A stretch of DNA of 64,000 nt from Rhizobium sp. BK313 (GTDB lineage: Bacteria > Pseudomonadota > Alphaproteobacteria > Rhizobiales > Rhizobiaceae): NCBI RefSeq assembly GCF_014193655.1, contig NZ_JACHZQ010000010.1:124001-188000 (forward strand), given 5' to 3'. The notes under the pieces were generated by a model. That model worked only from the letters and a program-made list of their open reading frames with translations. It was not told where the DNA came from and ran no database searches. Shown one piece after another: positions 27,401 to 35,244 of the stretch. Each line of letters starts with the position of its first letter. Within the stretch, counting starts at the first letter, position 1. Both the position numbers and the translations under genes were made by a program.

Positions 27401-29557
27401 ATTGCCGTACCGTCTGCCTTTGAACAACAGATGATCCAGGATGAGCTGGTGCTCTACGAAGACCTGCTCACCAAGGTCGACAGCGAGGACCGCGTTTCGC
27501 GCAAGCGCCTCGAGCGGCTGAAGGAAAGTCTGCAGGAGCGGTTGGAAGCGCTTGCGACTCGCAAGGACGATCTACTGACGATCTCGGAGATCGGCGTCGA
27601 CCAGATCATAGTCGACGAGGCGCAGGAGTTTCGGAAGCTCTCTTTCGCGACCAACATGTCGACGCTGAAGGGGATCGATCCGAACGGCTCGCAACGTGCC
27701 TGGGATCTCTACGTCAAATCCCGCTACGTTGAAGCGAAGAATCCCGACCGAGCCCTCGTTCTCGCCTCCGGCACGCCGATCACCAATACCCTCGGCGAAA
27801 TGTTCTCGATCCAGCGGCTGCTCGGTCACGCGGCATTGGCCGAACGCGGTCTGCATGAATTCGATGCCTGGGCATCGACTTTCGGCGACACGACGACCGA
27901 GTTGGAGATCCAGCCGTCGGGTAAATACAAGCCGGTTAGTCGCTTCGCGTCCTTCGTCAACGTGCCGGAGCTGATCGCCATGTTCCGTTCCTTCGCTGAC
28001 GTTGTGATGCCGGAAGACCTGCGTCAGTACGTGAAGGTGCCGGCAATTTCGACTGGCCGTCGGCAGATCCTGACGGCGAAGCCGACGCAGGCCTTCAAGA
28101 ACTATCAGGCGAACCTCGATGCCCGCATCAAGGCGATCGAAATGCGTGAGGGGCCGGCCAAGCCGGGTGACGACATCCTGCTTTCCGTCATCACCGACGG
28201 CCGGCACGCGGCAATCGACCTGCGTCTTGTCGATCCCGACAACGACAACGAGCCCGACAACAAGCTCAATCTCCTCGTCGAAAACGCCTTCCGCATATGG
28301 CTGGAAACAGGAGGGTGCACCTATGTCCGGCCAGACGGCAAACCCTTCGAGCAGCCGGGCGCGGCACAGATGATCTTCTCCGATCTCGGCACGATCAATC
28401 TGGAGAAGGCCAGGGGTTTTTCGGCCTATCGATGGATCCGCGATGAGCTGGTCCGTCTCGGCGTGTCGGCCGCCGAAATCGCCTTCATGCAGGATTACAA
28501 GAAGACTGAGGCCAAGCAGCGGTTGTTCGGCGATGTCCGCGCCGGCAAGGTTCGCTTCCTGATCGGCTCCTCGGAAACCATGGGCACCGGCGTCAACGCG
28601 CAGCTTCGATTGAAGGCGCTGCATCATCTCGACGTACCCTGGCTGCCGTCGCAGATCGAACAACGGGAGGGCCGTATCGTCCGCCAGGGCAACCAGCATC
28701 ACGAGGTTGATATCTTCGCCTATGCGACGCAAGGATCGCTCGACGCATCGATGTGGCAGAACAACGAGCGCAAGGCTCGCTTCATCGCTGCAGCGCTCTC
28801 CGGCGACACTTCGATCCGCCGGCTGGATGATCTCGGCGAAGGCGCCGCCAACCAGTTCGCCATGGCGAAGGCCATTGCGTCCGGTGACGAGCGTCTGATG
28901 CAGAAGGCCGGTCTCGAAACCGATATCGCCCGACTCGAACGCCTGCGCGCAGCGCACGACGACGATCAGTTTGCTGTGCGCCGGCAGATCCGTGATGCAG
29001 AGCGTGATATCGAGGTGTCGGAGCGACGGATCGCCGAAATCGGCCAAGACATCCAGCGCCACGTCCCGACAGCCGGTGACGCATTCGCGATGACCGTGCT
29101 GGACGAGACCCTCGATGATCGAAAGGCTGCGGGCCGCGCGCTGATGGGGGAGATCCTAACACTCGTCCAGCTTCAGCAGGAGGGAGAGGTGCATCTCGCA
29201 TCGATTGGCGGCTTCGATTTCGTCTATGATGGAAGACGTTTCGGCAGGGGTGACGGATATCACTACACCACGGTTCTTCAGCGAACAGGCGCGGACTACG
29301 AGATCGATCTAGCGGTCACTGTGGCGCCGCTCGGCGCCATTTCCCGACTTGAACATGCCCTCGACGGATTCGAGGAGGAGCGACAGCAAAATCGTCATCG
29401 CCTTGAGGACGCGCGTCGGCCACTGACATCGTATCGATCCCGGGACGGCGGCAGCTTTGCGTTCGCCGAGGAGCTCTCGGAGAAACGCATACAGCTTCGC
29501 GAGGTCGAGGAGGCGCTAGCAACAGCGGCTCGGAACGATTTCGAGCAGGCCGCATAA
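24467..29557 (+). CDS. Giant DNA methylase/SNF2-type helicase protein
   Basis: 1,696 residues. After a Pro/Asp-rich N-terminus comes an N6-adenine-type methylase domain: motif I VLEPGIGTGLFPAL (about residue 195) and catalytic IGNPPFSDR (about 258). A superfamily-2 helicase follows: Walker A HAVGAGKTMTMAAA (about 887), DEAQEFRKL (about 1048), SGTPITNTLGEM (about 1099) and the C-terminal motif GTGVNAQLRL with QREGRIVRQGN (about 1370-1405). A coiled coil follows (about 1490-1560). Such plasmid proteins resemble phage DarB/strawberry-notch-type antirestriction enzymes and may protect incoming DNA. That role is inferred from architecture and the ArdC neighbour. Confidence 0.87.
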   Translation: MSSNPFSLDIFGNTALSSTLDLGISGFGGFTPEADNDDEPDPTPPAPAAALAVPVGQPPRQQSPHANFHLDGDRGLAASWKDRARDNVAAILTANNIDKQDRPATLKEQAQLIRFTGFGASELANGMFRRPRDIDFREGWDELGSSLEDVVSKNDYASLARCTQYAHFTPEFIVRAIWAGLQRLGWRGGRVLEPGIGTGLFPALVPEPLRDDTFFTGIELDPVTARIARLLQPKARIINGDFARTELPPIFDLAIGNPPFSDRIVRSDRAYRSLGLRLHDYFIARSIDLLKPGALAGFVTTHGTLDKADGTAREYIAKTADLIAGIRLPEGSFRREAGTDVVVDILFFRKRKAGEAAGDRSWLDLAEVRPATTDEGAISVNRWIASHPEFALGRHELTSGPFGETYTCVMPADLDLPAALSEAIGLLPERRYDGEPTPIDIDLETEIGDIADLRPDTDRVREGSFFVDIKRGLMQMIDGAPEAIIARTGRTGEGLSEKHVRIVTKLIPIRDTVRDILKAQETDRPWRDLQVRLRIAWSSFVRDFGPINHTTVSVAEDPETGESRETHRRPNLQPFLDDPDCWLVASIEDYDLETDTAKPGPIFSERVIAPPALPVITSAADALAVVLNDRGRVDLDHIAELLHVDATAVVDELGDMIFRDPADGSWQTSDAYLSGSVRTKLAAAQAAAELDPLFERNVRALQDVQPADLRPSDITARLGTPWIPASDVATFVKETMGVDIRIHHMPELGSWTVEARQLGYSAVGTSEWGTSRRHAGELLADALNSRVPQIFDVFKDAEGERRVLNVVDTEAARDKLQRIKEAFQNWVWTDPDRTDRLARVYNDRFNNIAPRRFDGSHLKLPGACCALALYGHQKRGIWRIISSGSTYLAHAVGAGKTMTMAAAIMEQRRLGLIAKAMLVVPGHCLAQAAREFLGLYPNARILVADETNFTKDKRARFLSRAATATWDAIIITHSAFRFIAVPSAFEQQMIQDELVLYEDLLTKVDSEDRVSRKRLERLKESLQERLEALATRKDDLLTISEIGVDQIIVDEAQEFRKLSFATNMSTLKGIDPNGSQRAWDLYVKSRYVEAKNPDRALVLASGTPITNTLGEMFSIQRLLGHAALAERGLHEFDAWASTFGDTTTELEIQPSGKYKPVSRFASFVNVPELIAMFRSFADVVMPEDLRQYVKVPAISTGRRQILTAKPTQAFKNYQANLDARIKAIEMREGPAKPGDDILLSVITDGRHAAIDLRLVDPDNDNEPDNKLNLLVENAFRIWLETGGCTYVRPDGKPFEQPGAAQMIFSDLGTINLEKARGFSAYRWIRDELVRLGVSAAEIAFMQDYKKTEAKQRLFGDVRAGKVRFLIGSSETMGTGVNAQLRLKALHHLDVPWLPSQIEQREGRIVRQGNQHHEVDIFAYATQGSLDASMWQNNERKARFIAAALSGDTSIRRLDDLGEGAANQFAMAKAIASGDERLMQKAGLETDIARLERLRAAHDDDQFAVRRQIRDAERDIEVSERRIAEIGQDIQRHVPTAGDAFAMTVLDETLDDRKAAGRALMGEILTLVQLQQEGEVHLASIGGFDFVYDGRRFGRGDGYHYTTVLQRTGADYEIDLAVTVAPLGAISRLEHALDGFEEERQQNRHRLEDARRPLTSYRSRDGGSFAFAEELSEKRIQLREVEEALATAARNDFEQAA

Positions 29558-30251
29558 GCAGCCTGCCTGTTGCATAGCTGCATTGCACAATAGATGTTTT
29601 CCAATTGGTCAAAAAAGGAGCATAAAACCTGCAGCTGAAGCACATGGCGGCTTCCTCCCAGGTCCGCCGCAGCAGCTGTTCCCCTCTGGAGGTTTTTGAC
29701 CTTCACACCTCATGGGCCGCGGTTTTCCGTCGGCCCTTTTTTCTTGGATGATACAGACGTTAGAGTTCGTCCTCAGCCCACGTCGACGAGAAATGCAGTG
29801 ATTTTCATCGATCCCGCAGAAATGCAAAACCCCTGGGCGGGTTGGCCTATTATTGATAGGGGCCAACAGCAACCAGGGGGACGTTCGGGATCCATAAATT
29901 TGGATTCCCCTGGCGATGCCAAGATTTACCTAACGGCACCGCGAGGGATCTGCCCAGGAGCATCTTTGCCCTGAGTAAAAAGTAATGGGTTGGAGGGAGA
30001 AAGGCGAGGAGGGAAATCCGCTCGCAGAGTGTTCGTGGCGTCGCCGCTGCGCTCAACCGCCGCCTGCGCGATCCCGACCGCTTGTTCTTCGCAAAGCTCC
30101 GTGAGCTTCGCTTGCTCCTCGCGGCAGGGATGCTCGGCCGCAGCTGCGGCGCCCCGCCCGCTCTGCGGCCCGGTTGGTGTCTTCGAAAAATTGAAGACAC
30201 GAAGGACTGGCGCGCCTGGCCGGTCCCAAAACCCTCTAAAGGAGCTCTCCC
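29558..30251. other. 694-bp intergenic region with hairpins and ParB-gene leader
   Basis: No supported gene. It holds the nested inverted repeat at 29830-29879 and a GC-rich leader (about 30054-30200) in front of the ParB-like gene. In the leader CAACCG (30054-30059) pairs with CGGTTG (30171-30176), AAGCTC with GAGCTT (30094-30108), and GTGTCTTC with GAAGACAC (30177-30200). This layout is like the leaders at 32530 and 33502. Confidence 0.45.
29830..29879. repeat. Nested inverted repeat (hairpin)
   Basis: Outer arms CCCCTGG (29830-29836) and CCAGGGG (29873-29879) enclose inner arms TTGGCC (29842-29847) and GGCCAA (29861-29866). It could be a terminator, a protein-binding site or an RNA hairpin. 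No T-run follows directly. Confidence 0.5.
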
Positions 30252-31946
30252 ATGCAGGTCATCAAGGTCGATCCGCGTTCGCTAAAAGAAAATCCCGACG
30301 ACGCCCGCCGCGCGAAATCCTCGCCACAGTCAGACGCGCTGCTGTTGGCAACCGTGAAAGCCGTCGGCATCATCCAGCCGCCGGTCGTCTCGCCCGAGTT
30401 CGACGGCGGAAACGGCTACATTATCCAGGCGGGGCACCGCCGCGTGAAGCAGGCAATTGCTGCCGGCCTTGAAGAAATCGACGTTCTGATCGTCGAAGCT
30501 GCCGACGACAATGGTGCGATGCGGTCGATGATCGAGAATATCGCCCGCGAGCCCCTCAATCCTGTCGACCAGTGGCGCGGTGTCGAACGCCTCGTTGCGC
30601 TCGGCTGGACGGAAGAGGCGATCTCCGTCGCGCTCGCTCTTTCGCTCCGGCAGATCCGCAAGCTTCGGCTGCTCGCCAACGTATTGCCCGCCATGCTCGA
30701 CCAGATGGCCTTTGGCGACATGCCGAACGAGCAGCAGCTCCGCACGATTGCCGCCGCCTCGCTCGATGAGCAGAAGGAGGTCTGGAAGGCGAACAGGCCG
30801 AAGAAGAATGAGCGAGCCGATTGGTATAACCTGTCGCGGGCGCTTTCGAAGACGCGCATGTATGCCAAGGATGCGAGCTTCGGCGAGGATTTGCGTCAAG
30901 CCTATGGCATCGAGTGGGTCGAGGATCTCTTTGCGCCCGCAGATGAAGACACGCGCTACACCACGAACGTCGAAGCCTTCCTCGGTGCCCAGCAGGAATG
31001 GATGACCGGCAACCTGCCGAAGAAGGGCGTCGTTGCCGACGTGAATGCCTGGGGCCAGCCGGAACTGCCGAAGAAGGCCGAGCGGATCTACGGCAAGCCG
31101 TCCAAGGCTGATCACGTAGCAATGTACCTCGACCGCGACGGCAAGGTGCAGTCGGTGCATTTCAGGATGCCGGAAGAGAAGAAGGGTGGCGCAGGATCCA
31201 ATGATGTCCGTGACGGCGAGACTTCGGAAACCCGGAAGCCTCGCCCTGACGTCACGCAAAAGGGCCAGGATATGATCGGTGACTTCAGGACCGAGGCACT
31301 GCACGATGCACTCGCGCGTGCGCCGATCGAGGACGACATGCTGATGGCGCTTCTCGTCCTCGCGTTCGCCGGCCTGAACGTCCGGGTCGATTCCGGCGCC
31401 AACGATCATGTCCTCGGCCGGAACCGATTCTCGCGGCATGCGGCCCGGCTGTTCAGTGAAAGCGGTCGCTTCTCCTTCGATATGGAAACGGTGCGTATCG
31501 CTGCCCGGGCCGCATTGATCGACGTGCTGTCCTGCCGTCGCGGCATGTCCAACTCCGGAGTGGTGTCCCGCATCGCCGGCGATGCCATCGGGGCTGATGG
31601 CTACCTGCCGAACATGGCAACGGAGGCGTTTCTGCTTTGCCTGTCACGGCAGGCACTGGAAGCGGTGGCTAGGGAGGCGAACGTGTTGCCATGTGCGAAG
31701 GTAAGGGAGACCCGCGCGGCACTCATCGAGCAGTTCGGCCAAGAGCAACTGGTGCATCCGGTAGCGCTGTTTGCCCCTCACCCGAACGACATCGACGATC
31801 TTCTCAAAGCTGGCGAGGAGGAGCCCCAGGCCGATCCCGACAATGGGCTGGCAGACGATGGAACGGAAGCCGGCCGTGATGACCTTGATCCGACAGTGCC
31901 CGAAATCGATCACGACGAGACTGCCTACGGGATCGCTGCTGAATAA
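30252..31946 (+). CDS. ParB/RepB-like nuclease-domain protein
   Basis: 564 residues. The N-terminal ParB/sulfiredoxin-like domain (residues 1-100) contains VGIIQPPVVS and the ParB box-II core IIQAGHRRVKQA, followed by an HTH/KorB-like region (WTEEAISVALALSLRQIRKL, about 120-140). The C-terminal 350 residues are unlike classical partition proteins. It lacks an adjacent parA, so a role in transfer or gene regulation of the backbone is likelier than partition. CTAAAGGAG lies before ATG 30252. A strong terminator follows. Confidence 0.82.
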   Translation: MQVIKVDPRSLKENPDDARRAKSSPQSDALLLATVKAVGIIQPPVVSPEFDGGNGYIIQAGHRRVKQAIAAGLEEIDVLIVEAADDNGAMRSMIENIAREPLNPVDQWRGVERLVALGWTEEAISVALALSLRQIRKLRLLANVLPAMLDQMAFGDMPNEQQLRTIAAASLDEQKEVWKANRPKKNERADWYNLSRALSKTRMYAKDASFGEDLRQAYGIEWVEDLFAPADEDTRYTTNVEAFLGAQQEWMTGNLPKKGVVADVNAWGQPELPKKAERIYGKPSKADHVAMYLDRDGKVQSVHFRMPEEKKGGAGSNDVRDGETSETRKPRPDVTQKGQDMIGDFRTEALHDALARAPIEDDMLMALLVLAFAGLNVRVDSGANDHVLGRNRFSRHAARLFSESGRFSFDMETVRIAARAALIDVLSCRRGMSNSGVVSRIAGDAIGADGYLPNMATEAFLLCLSRQALEAVAREANVLPCAKVRETRAALIEQFGQEQLVHPVALFAPHPNDIDDLLKAGEEEPQADPDNGLADDGTEAGRDDLDPTVPEIDHDETAYGIAAE

Positions 31947-31970
31947 TCCTTTCCATTTTCGATCGAAGCA

Positions 31971-31998
31971 CGCCGCCGGCTATCGCTGGCGGCGTTTT
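31971..31998 (+). terminator. Rho-independent terminator after the ParB-like gene
   Basis: CGCCGCCGGC (31971-31980) pairs with GCTGGCGGCG (31985-31994) at 9 of 10 positions with a 4-base loop, followed by TTTT. It lies 25 bp past the ParB-like stop. Confidence 0.8.
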
Positions 31999-32022
31999 CA
32001 ACGTCAGAAGGAGACAGGGTCT

Positions 32023-32199
32023 ATGGCCGCGCCTCAAATCCACAACCAAACAACCAACATCGTCGGCCGAGACCAAAGGCACCGTGCCATGAGCGCTTTT
32101 GATCCGGGCTGCTGCGTGCGCGCATGCGGACTGTTCGGCGTGCAACCAGCCACCGTGATCTTTTGCAGCGTCAGATCGAGGGACGTGCCGAGCGATTGA
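32023..32199 (+). CDS. Small hypothetical protein
   Basis: 58 residues starting MAAPQIHNQTTNIVGRDQ, with a Cys-containing middle (SAFDPGCCVRACGLFGVQPA). AAGGAGA lies about 10 bases before ATG 32023. No family recognised; it could also be a truncated copy of a longer plasmid protein. Evidence is the ribosome site and its isolation between the terminator and the next leader. Confidence 0.4.
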   Translation: MAAPQIHNQTTNIVGRDQRHRAMSAFDPGCCVRACGLFGVQPATVIFCSVRSRDVPSD

Positions 32200-32529
32200 C
32201 CGTGACCGAGAAGGCTAAGGCTCGGAAGCACACACACAAGCGATCGGGGCCACGATGGACGCGCTCATATGAAGTGCTGTTGAGCCATGTCGCGTCAATC
32301 GCCTTCGAGCGGCGCACTGCGATCGAGGCACTCTTCCGCAAGCTCGAACGGCAGGATTGTGCCATCGCCGCGTTCCCGTCAAAGCATGGCATTGCTGTAT
32401 TGCCGCTGGCGGCGTGAAGGGATCCTCAAGCCGTTGCTCGGTAGCGGCATAGGAGCTGCATCTCATATCGCCTGGCGGGATGATGGCCACGTGTTCCAGT
32501 TTCGGGTTCGGTGGCACGTCGCGGACCCG

Positions 32530-32773
32530 TTCCGGCCAGCCCTTCGTGTTCGTTGCGGTCTGAACCGGCTGTCGGTCGTTTCAAGGCCGCTGGCGCGCCG
32601 CGAAGCGGCCGCATCAGCCTTGCTCTGCAAAGCAGGCTCGCGCCCTTCGCAGGGTTCCCCTGCTTGGCCGCAAACCTGCTTCGCTCGCTCAGCTGTTCCG
32701 GACCTGTGAAAGCGCCCGCCTTTCGCCGGTTCCTTGTGACCGCACCGAAGGGCAGACCGGCACGGGGCCGGAA
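32530..32773 (+). ncRNA. Structured leader upstream of backbone gene 32806 (radC-motif-like)
   Basis: Long-range pairing closes a 244-nt structure in the same order: TTCCGGCC (32530-32537) with GGCCGGAA (32766-32773), CCCTTCG (32540-32546) with CGAAGGG (32746-32752), GCGGTC (32555-32560) with GACCGC (32738-32743), and AACCGG (32563-32568) with CCGGTT (32726-32731). Inside is a CTTCGCTCGCTC loop segment. It ends 32 bp before the gene start. The radC RNA motif is a known 5' leader before plasmid DNA-metabolism and antirestriction genes in proteobacteria; assignment is by position and shape only. Confidence 0.55.
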
Positions 32774-32805
32774 CCACTTTGGGAACCGAAACAAAGGAAA
32801 CCGAC

Positions 32806-33393
32806 ATGGCCAAGCAAGCACCATCCAACCGATCTTCAGCCCGCGTCCCCCAGCTTCGCAAGGGTGCCTCCCTCGAAATGGTCCGCCTCACCTGCCCCGA
32901 CACCGCCCAGGCGCTGAAGATTGCCGAGAGCTTCGGGACTACGGTGGTCGATAGCGACGGTATCCGCAACGAGCACGAGCAGCTGATTACAGCGAGTTCG
33001 GCAAGCCTCGCCGAAGGACTCGGCGAAAAAGCCATGCAGATCCACCTGCAGCGCATCGTCGGCGCCTTCGTCGGATCGGCGCATGGCGCCGGGCAATTTT
33101 ACTCCCGAGCCGTATCCGAGGCACGCGACGCCACTGCCAAGGCGGCGAATGACGCTCGTGACGAGGATCTCGACGGTCCGGTCGGCTATGACAGCGCCGC
33201 CCAGCGCAAGCGGGAGTTCGCCGCGGACATGGGGATCCAGGCCCACGCCCTCAGGATGGCGGCCGAAGGTGCAGTCGCAGCCTACGAGCAGGTCGTCGGC
33301 GAGACCTGGAAGCCTTTCGACCGCCCGGTCGAAAACCCCGGCGCCAATCTCGACCGTAAAGCGGCCGAAGCAGAGATGGCGGCTCTCGGTTGA
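32806..33393 (+). CDS. Conserved plasmid hypothetical protein
   Basis: 195 residues, start MAKQAPSNRSSARVPQ, preceded by AAAGGA. The middle is Ala-rich and helical (ASSASLAEGLGEKAMQIHLQ) with DARDEDLDGPVGYDSAAQRK and a short C-terminal tail rich in charged residues. No known domain. Its place between the ParB-like and ArdC genes, with its own structured leader and two terminators, marks it as a regular backbone gene expressed as an independent unit. Confidence 0.65.
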   Translation: MAKQAPSNRSSARVPQLRKGASLEMVRLTCPDTAQALKIAESFGTTVVDSDGIRNEHEQLITASSASLAEGLGEKAMQIHLQRIVGAFVGSAHGAGQFYSRAVSEARDATAKAANDARDEDLDGPVGYDSAAQRKREFAADMGIQAHALRMAAEGAVAAYEQVVGETWKPFDRPVENPGANLDRKAAEAEMAALG

Positions 33394-33402
33394 AACGAAT
33401 AT

Positions 33403-33426
33403 GCGGGGCCGCGGCCCCGCTCTTTT
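33403..33426 (+). terminator. Terminator after hypothetical gene 32806
   Basis: GCGGGGCCGCGGCCCCGC is a perfect self-complementary hairpin immediately followed by TCTTTT, 10 bp past the stop of the upstream gene. Confidence 0.85.
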
Positions 33427-33433
33427 CCATATC

Positions 33434-33460
33434 GGCCGGCCCTTCGGGGACCGGCCTTTT
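33434..33460 (+). terminator. Second terminator in tandem
   Basis: GGCCGG (33434-33439) pairs with CCGGCC (33451-33456), with further CCC/GGG pairing around TTC, followed by TTTT. The tandem arrangement should insulate the ArdC unit downstream. Confidence 0.75.
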
Positions 33461-33501
33461 CTCTGTCGGCTTAGCCGCACGGTAGAACGCCCGCCGGCGA
33501 T

Positions 33502-33637
33502 GCGGCCCGTCCCGGCCGGTGGTCCTGCAGGAGCTTGGCTGTCTGCGCAACGGCTTCGCCGTCCTCCTCTTTGTTCCGGCCTGCAGGTGCGCAGCAAGTC
33601 CTTTGGCTCCTGCCCCTGGACCACCGTGACGGGCCGC
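33502..33637 (+). ncRNA. Structured leader upstream of ardC-like gene (radC-motif-like)
   Basis: A strong stem in three perfect blocks: GCGGCCCGTC (33502-33511) with GACGGGCCGC (33628-33637), GGTGGTCC (33518-33525) with GGACCACC (33618-33625), and CAGGAGC (33528-33534) with GCTCCTG (33606-33612). An internal hairpin ACGGC-TTC-GCCGT lies at 33550-33562. It ends 35 bp before the ArdC start. Leaders of the radC RNA family precede antirestriction genes, so this is a good candidate. Function would be at RNA level, or as single-stranded DNA during transfer. Confidence 0.65.
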
Positions 33638-33672
33638 GATCGGCGCAGCCTTGCAAGATGGAGAGAATAAAG

Positions 33673-34599
33673 ATGAGCAAGAAGACGAATGGTGATCGCC
33701 TCGATATCTACAGTCGGATCACCGAACGGATCGTGACCGACCTCGAACATGGCGTGCGTCCCTGGATGAAGCCGTGGAATACCGCGAACGCCGACGGTCG
33801 GATCACCCGGCCGCTCCGCCACAATGGACTTCCGTACAGCGGGATGAACGTGTTGCTTCTCTGGTCCGAAGGCATGGCGCGCGGCTTCTCCTCGCCGATG
33901 TGGATGACGTTCAAGCAGGCTCTCGAGTTCGGCGCTGCGGTGCGCAAGGGCGAGACCGGCTCGACTGTGGTCTTCGCCAGCCGGTTCACAAAATCCGAGA
34001 CCGATGGCAACGGCAACGAGGTCGATCGGGATATCCCGTTCCTCAAGGCCTATTGCGTCTTCAACATCGAACAGATCGATGGATTGCCGGACGGCTACTA
34101 CGACCAGCCCGCCCCTGTTCCGGAGTCGGTCGAGCGGATCGAACATGCAGATCGCTTTTTCCGCAACACGGGGGCGCTCATTCGGCACGGTGGCAGCCAG
34201 GCCTATTATTCTCCTGTCATGGACTATATCCAGATGCCGCCGTTCGAGACGTTTCGCGATGCGGGCGCCTACGTCGCCACACTCAGCCATGAGGTGACAC
34301 ACTGGACGGGCCATTCCTCACGTGTCGGTCGCGATCTCAGCCGCTATGCCAAAGATCGAAGTGAACGGGCGCGCGAAGAGCTGATCGCCGAGCTCGGCAG
34401 TTGCTTCCTGTGCGCCGACCTCGGCATCGTCCCGGAGCTGGAGCCGCGGCCGGACCATGCTTCCTATCTGCAGTCCTGGCTCCGTGTCCTGTCAAACGAC
34501 AAGCGCGCGATCTTCCAGGCGGCGGCACACGCGCAGCGCGCGGTCAACTTTCTGCACGATTTGCAGGGTTCGGCGGAAAATGGCTCCAGGGCAGCCTGA
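33673..34599 (+). CDS. ardC: ArdC-like antirestriction/ssDNA-binding zinc protease-fold protein
   Basis: 308 residues. The N-terminal ArdC ssDNA-binding domain (DIYSRITERIVTDLEHGVRP, LPYSGMNVLLLWSEG) is followed by a metallopeptidase-like domain with LSHEVTHWTGH (HExxH, about residue 203) and a second acidic motif in REELIAELGSCFL. ArdC proteins shield entering single-stranded plasmid DNA from restriction. ATG 33673 has GGAGAG upstream, and the longer frame would run into the leader. The strong hairpin leader suggests specific regulation of expression during plasmid entry. Confidence 0.92.
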   Translation: MSKKTNGDRLDIYSRITERIVTDLEHGVRPWMKPWNTANADGRITRPLRHNGLPYSGMNVLLLWSEGMARGFSSPMWMTFKQALEFGAAVRKGETGSTVVFASRFTKSETDGNGNEVDRDIPFLKAYCVFNIEQIDGLPDGYYDQPAPVPESVERIEHADRFFRNTGALIRHGGSQAYYSPVMDYIQMPPFETFRDAGAYVATLSHEVTHWTGHSSRVGRDLSRYAKDRSERAREELIAELGSCFLCADLGIVPELEPRPDHASYLQSWLRVLSNDKRAIFQAAAHAQRAVNFLHDLQGSAENGSRAA

Positions 34600-35004
34600 G
34601 GCCGCCCGAAAGTTCAGCGACGACCGTCGTCCCCGCTGACGGCCGTCTCCTCGATCAGGTCTCGATCGAACTGCGGGTCCTGATCTCTATGAGATCCAGC
34701 TTTCGCCAGATCGAGGGCTTATTGGTATCGGACTTGGGCTTGCGGGACGGCTTTCGTTCGATGATGAACGGCTTTGTCTGCTGACGCATTGATCCTTCGG
34801 GCGACGCTTCGCCGACGAACGACCACAGGCCTCATTTGATGAACCGGACCCCTTGTCATGACGATGTCTTCGACCGGGGAGCTCATCCGATCATGTGGAC
34901 ATCAAGTGGTCTTGGTCCTTACGCTGTCCTCAATGGGGGGCAGAGCTGAGCCAAGCCATTGTGATGTCCCTTCGTCCCATGTTTCCGGACGCTCCATCTG
35001 CGGG
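34600..35004. other. Intergenic, no supported gene
   Basis: About 400 bp between ardC and the DUF736 leader. Frames here show no recognisable product, and I see no hairpin of note. Confidence 0.4.
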
Positions 35005-35201
35005 CTCGATGGGGCATGTCTGACCGGAGAGCGGCTGCGCCTCGAGCGTTTTCCCGCAACGGCCGTTCGCAGATTTCTTACCCCGGACGGCTACGCCCTC
35101 CTCCTTGCCCACTAACAAATCTGCGACTTGCCGCCCTCCATTGCATTCCGGCCTTATCAGGTGCGGTCCGATCGTCCCCGGTCTTTCCGACAGCCATCGA
35201 G
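35005..35201 (+). ncRNA. Structured leader upstream of DUF736 gene (radC-motif-like)
   Basis: Nested pairing: CTCGATGG (35005-35012) with CCATCGAG (35194-35201), GACCGG (35022-35027) with CCGGTC (35178-35183), and TCGCAGATTT (35067-35076) with AAATCTGCGA (35117-35126). The inner loop contains GGCTACGCCCTCCTCC, close to GGCTTCGCCGTCCTCC in the ArdC leader. It ends 43 bp before the gene start. The shared loop sequence and layout suggest a common regulatory RNA class. Confidence 0.6.
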
Positions 35202-35244
35202 GCCGCGATGGGCGCGGCCCGATACACAACAAAGGAACACGACA

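Noticed and set aside
27572..29062. 496-residue minus-strand ORF inside the methylase/helicase gene
   Set aside because: It is antisense to conserved helicase motifs, has no domain of its own, and results from high GC content.
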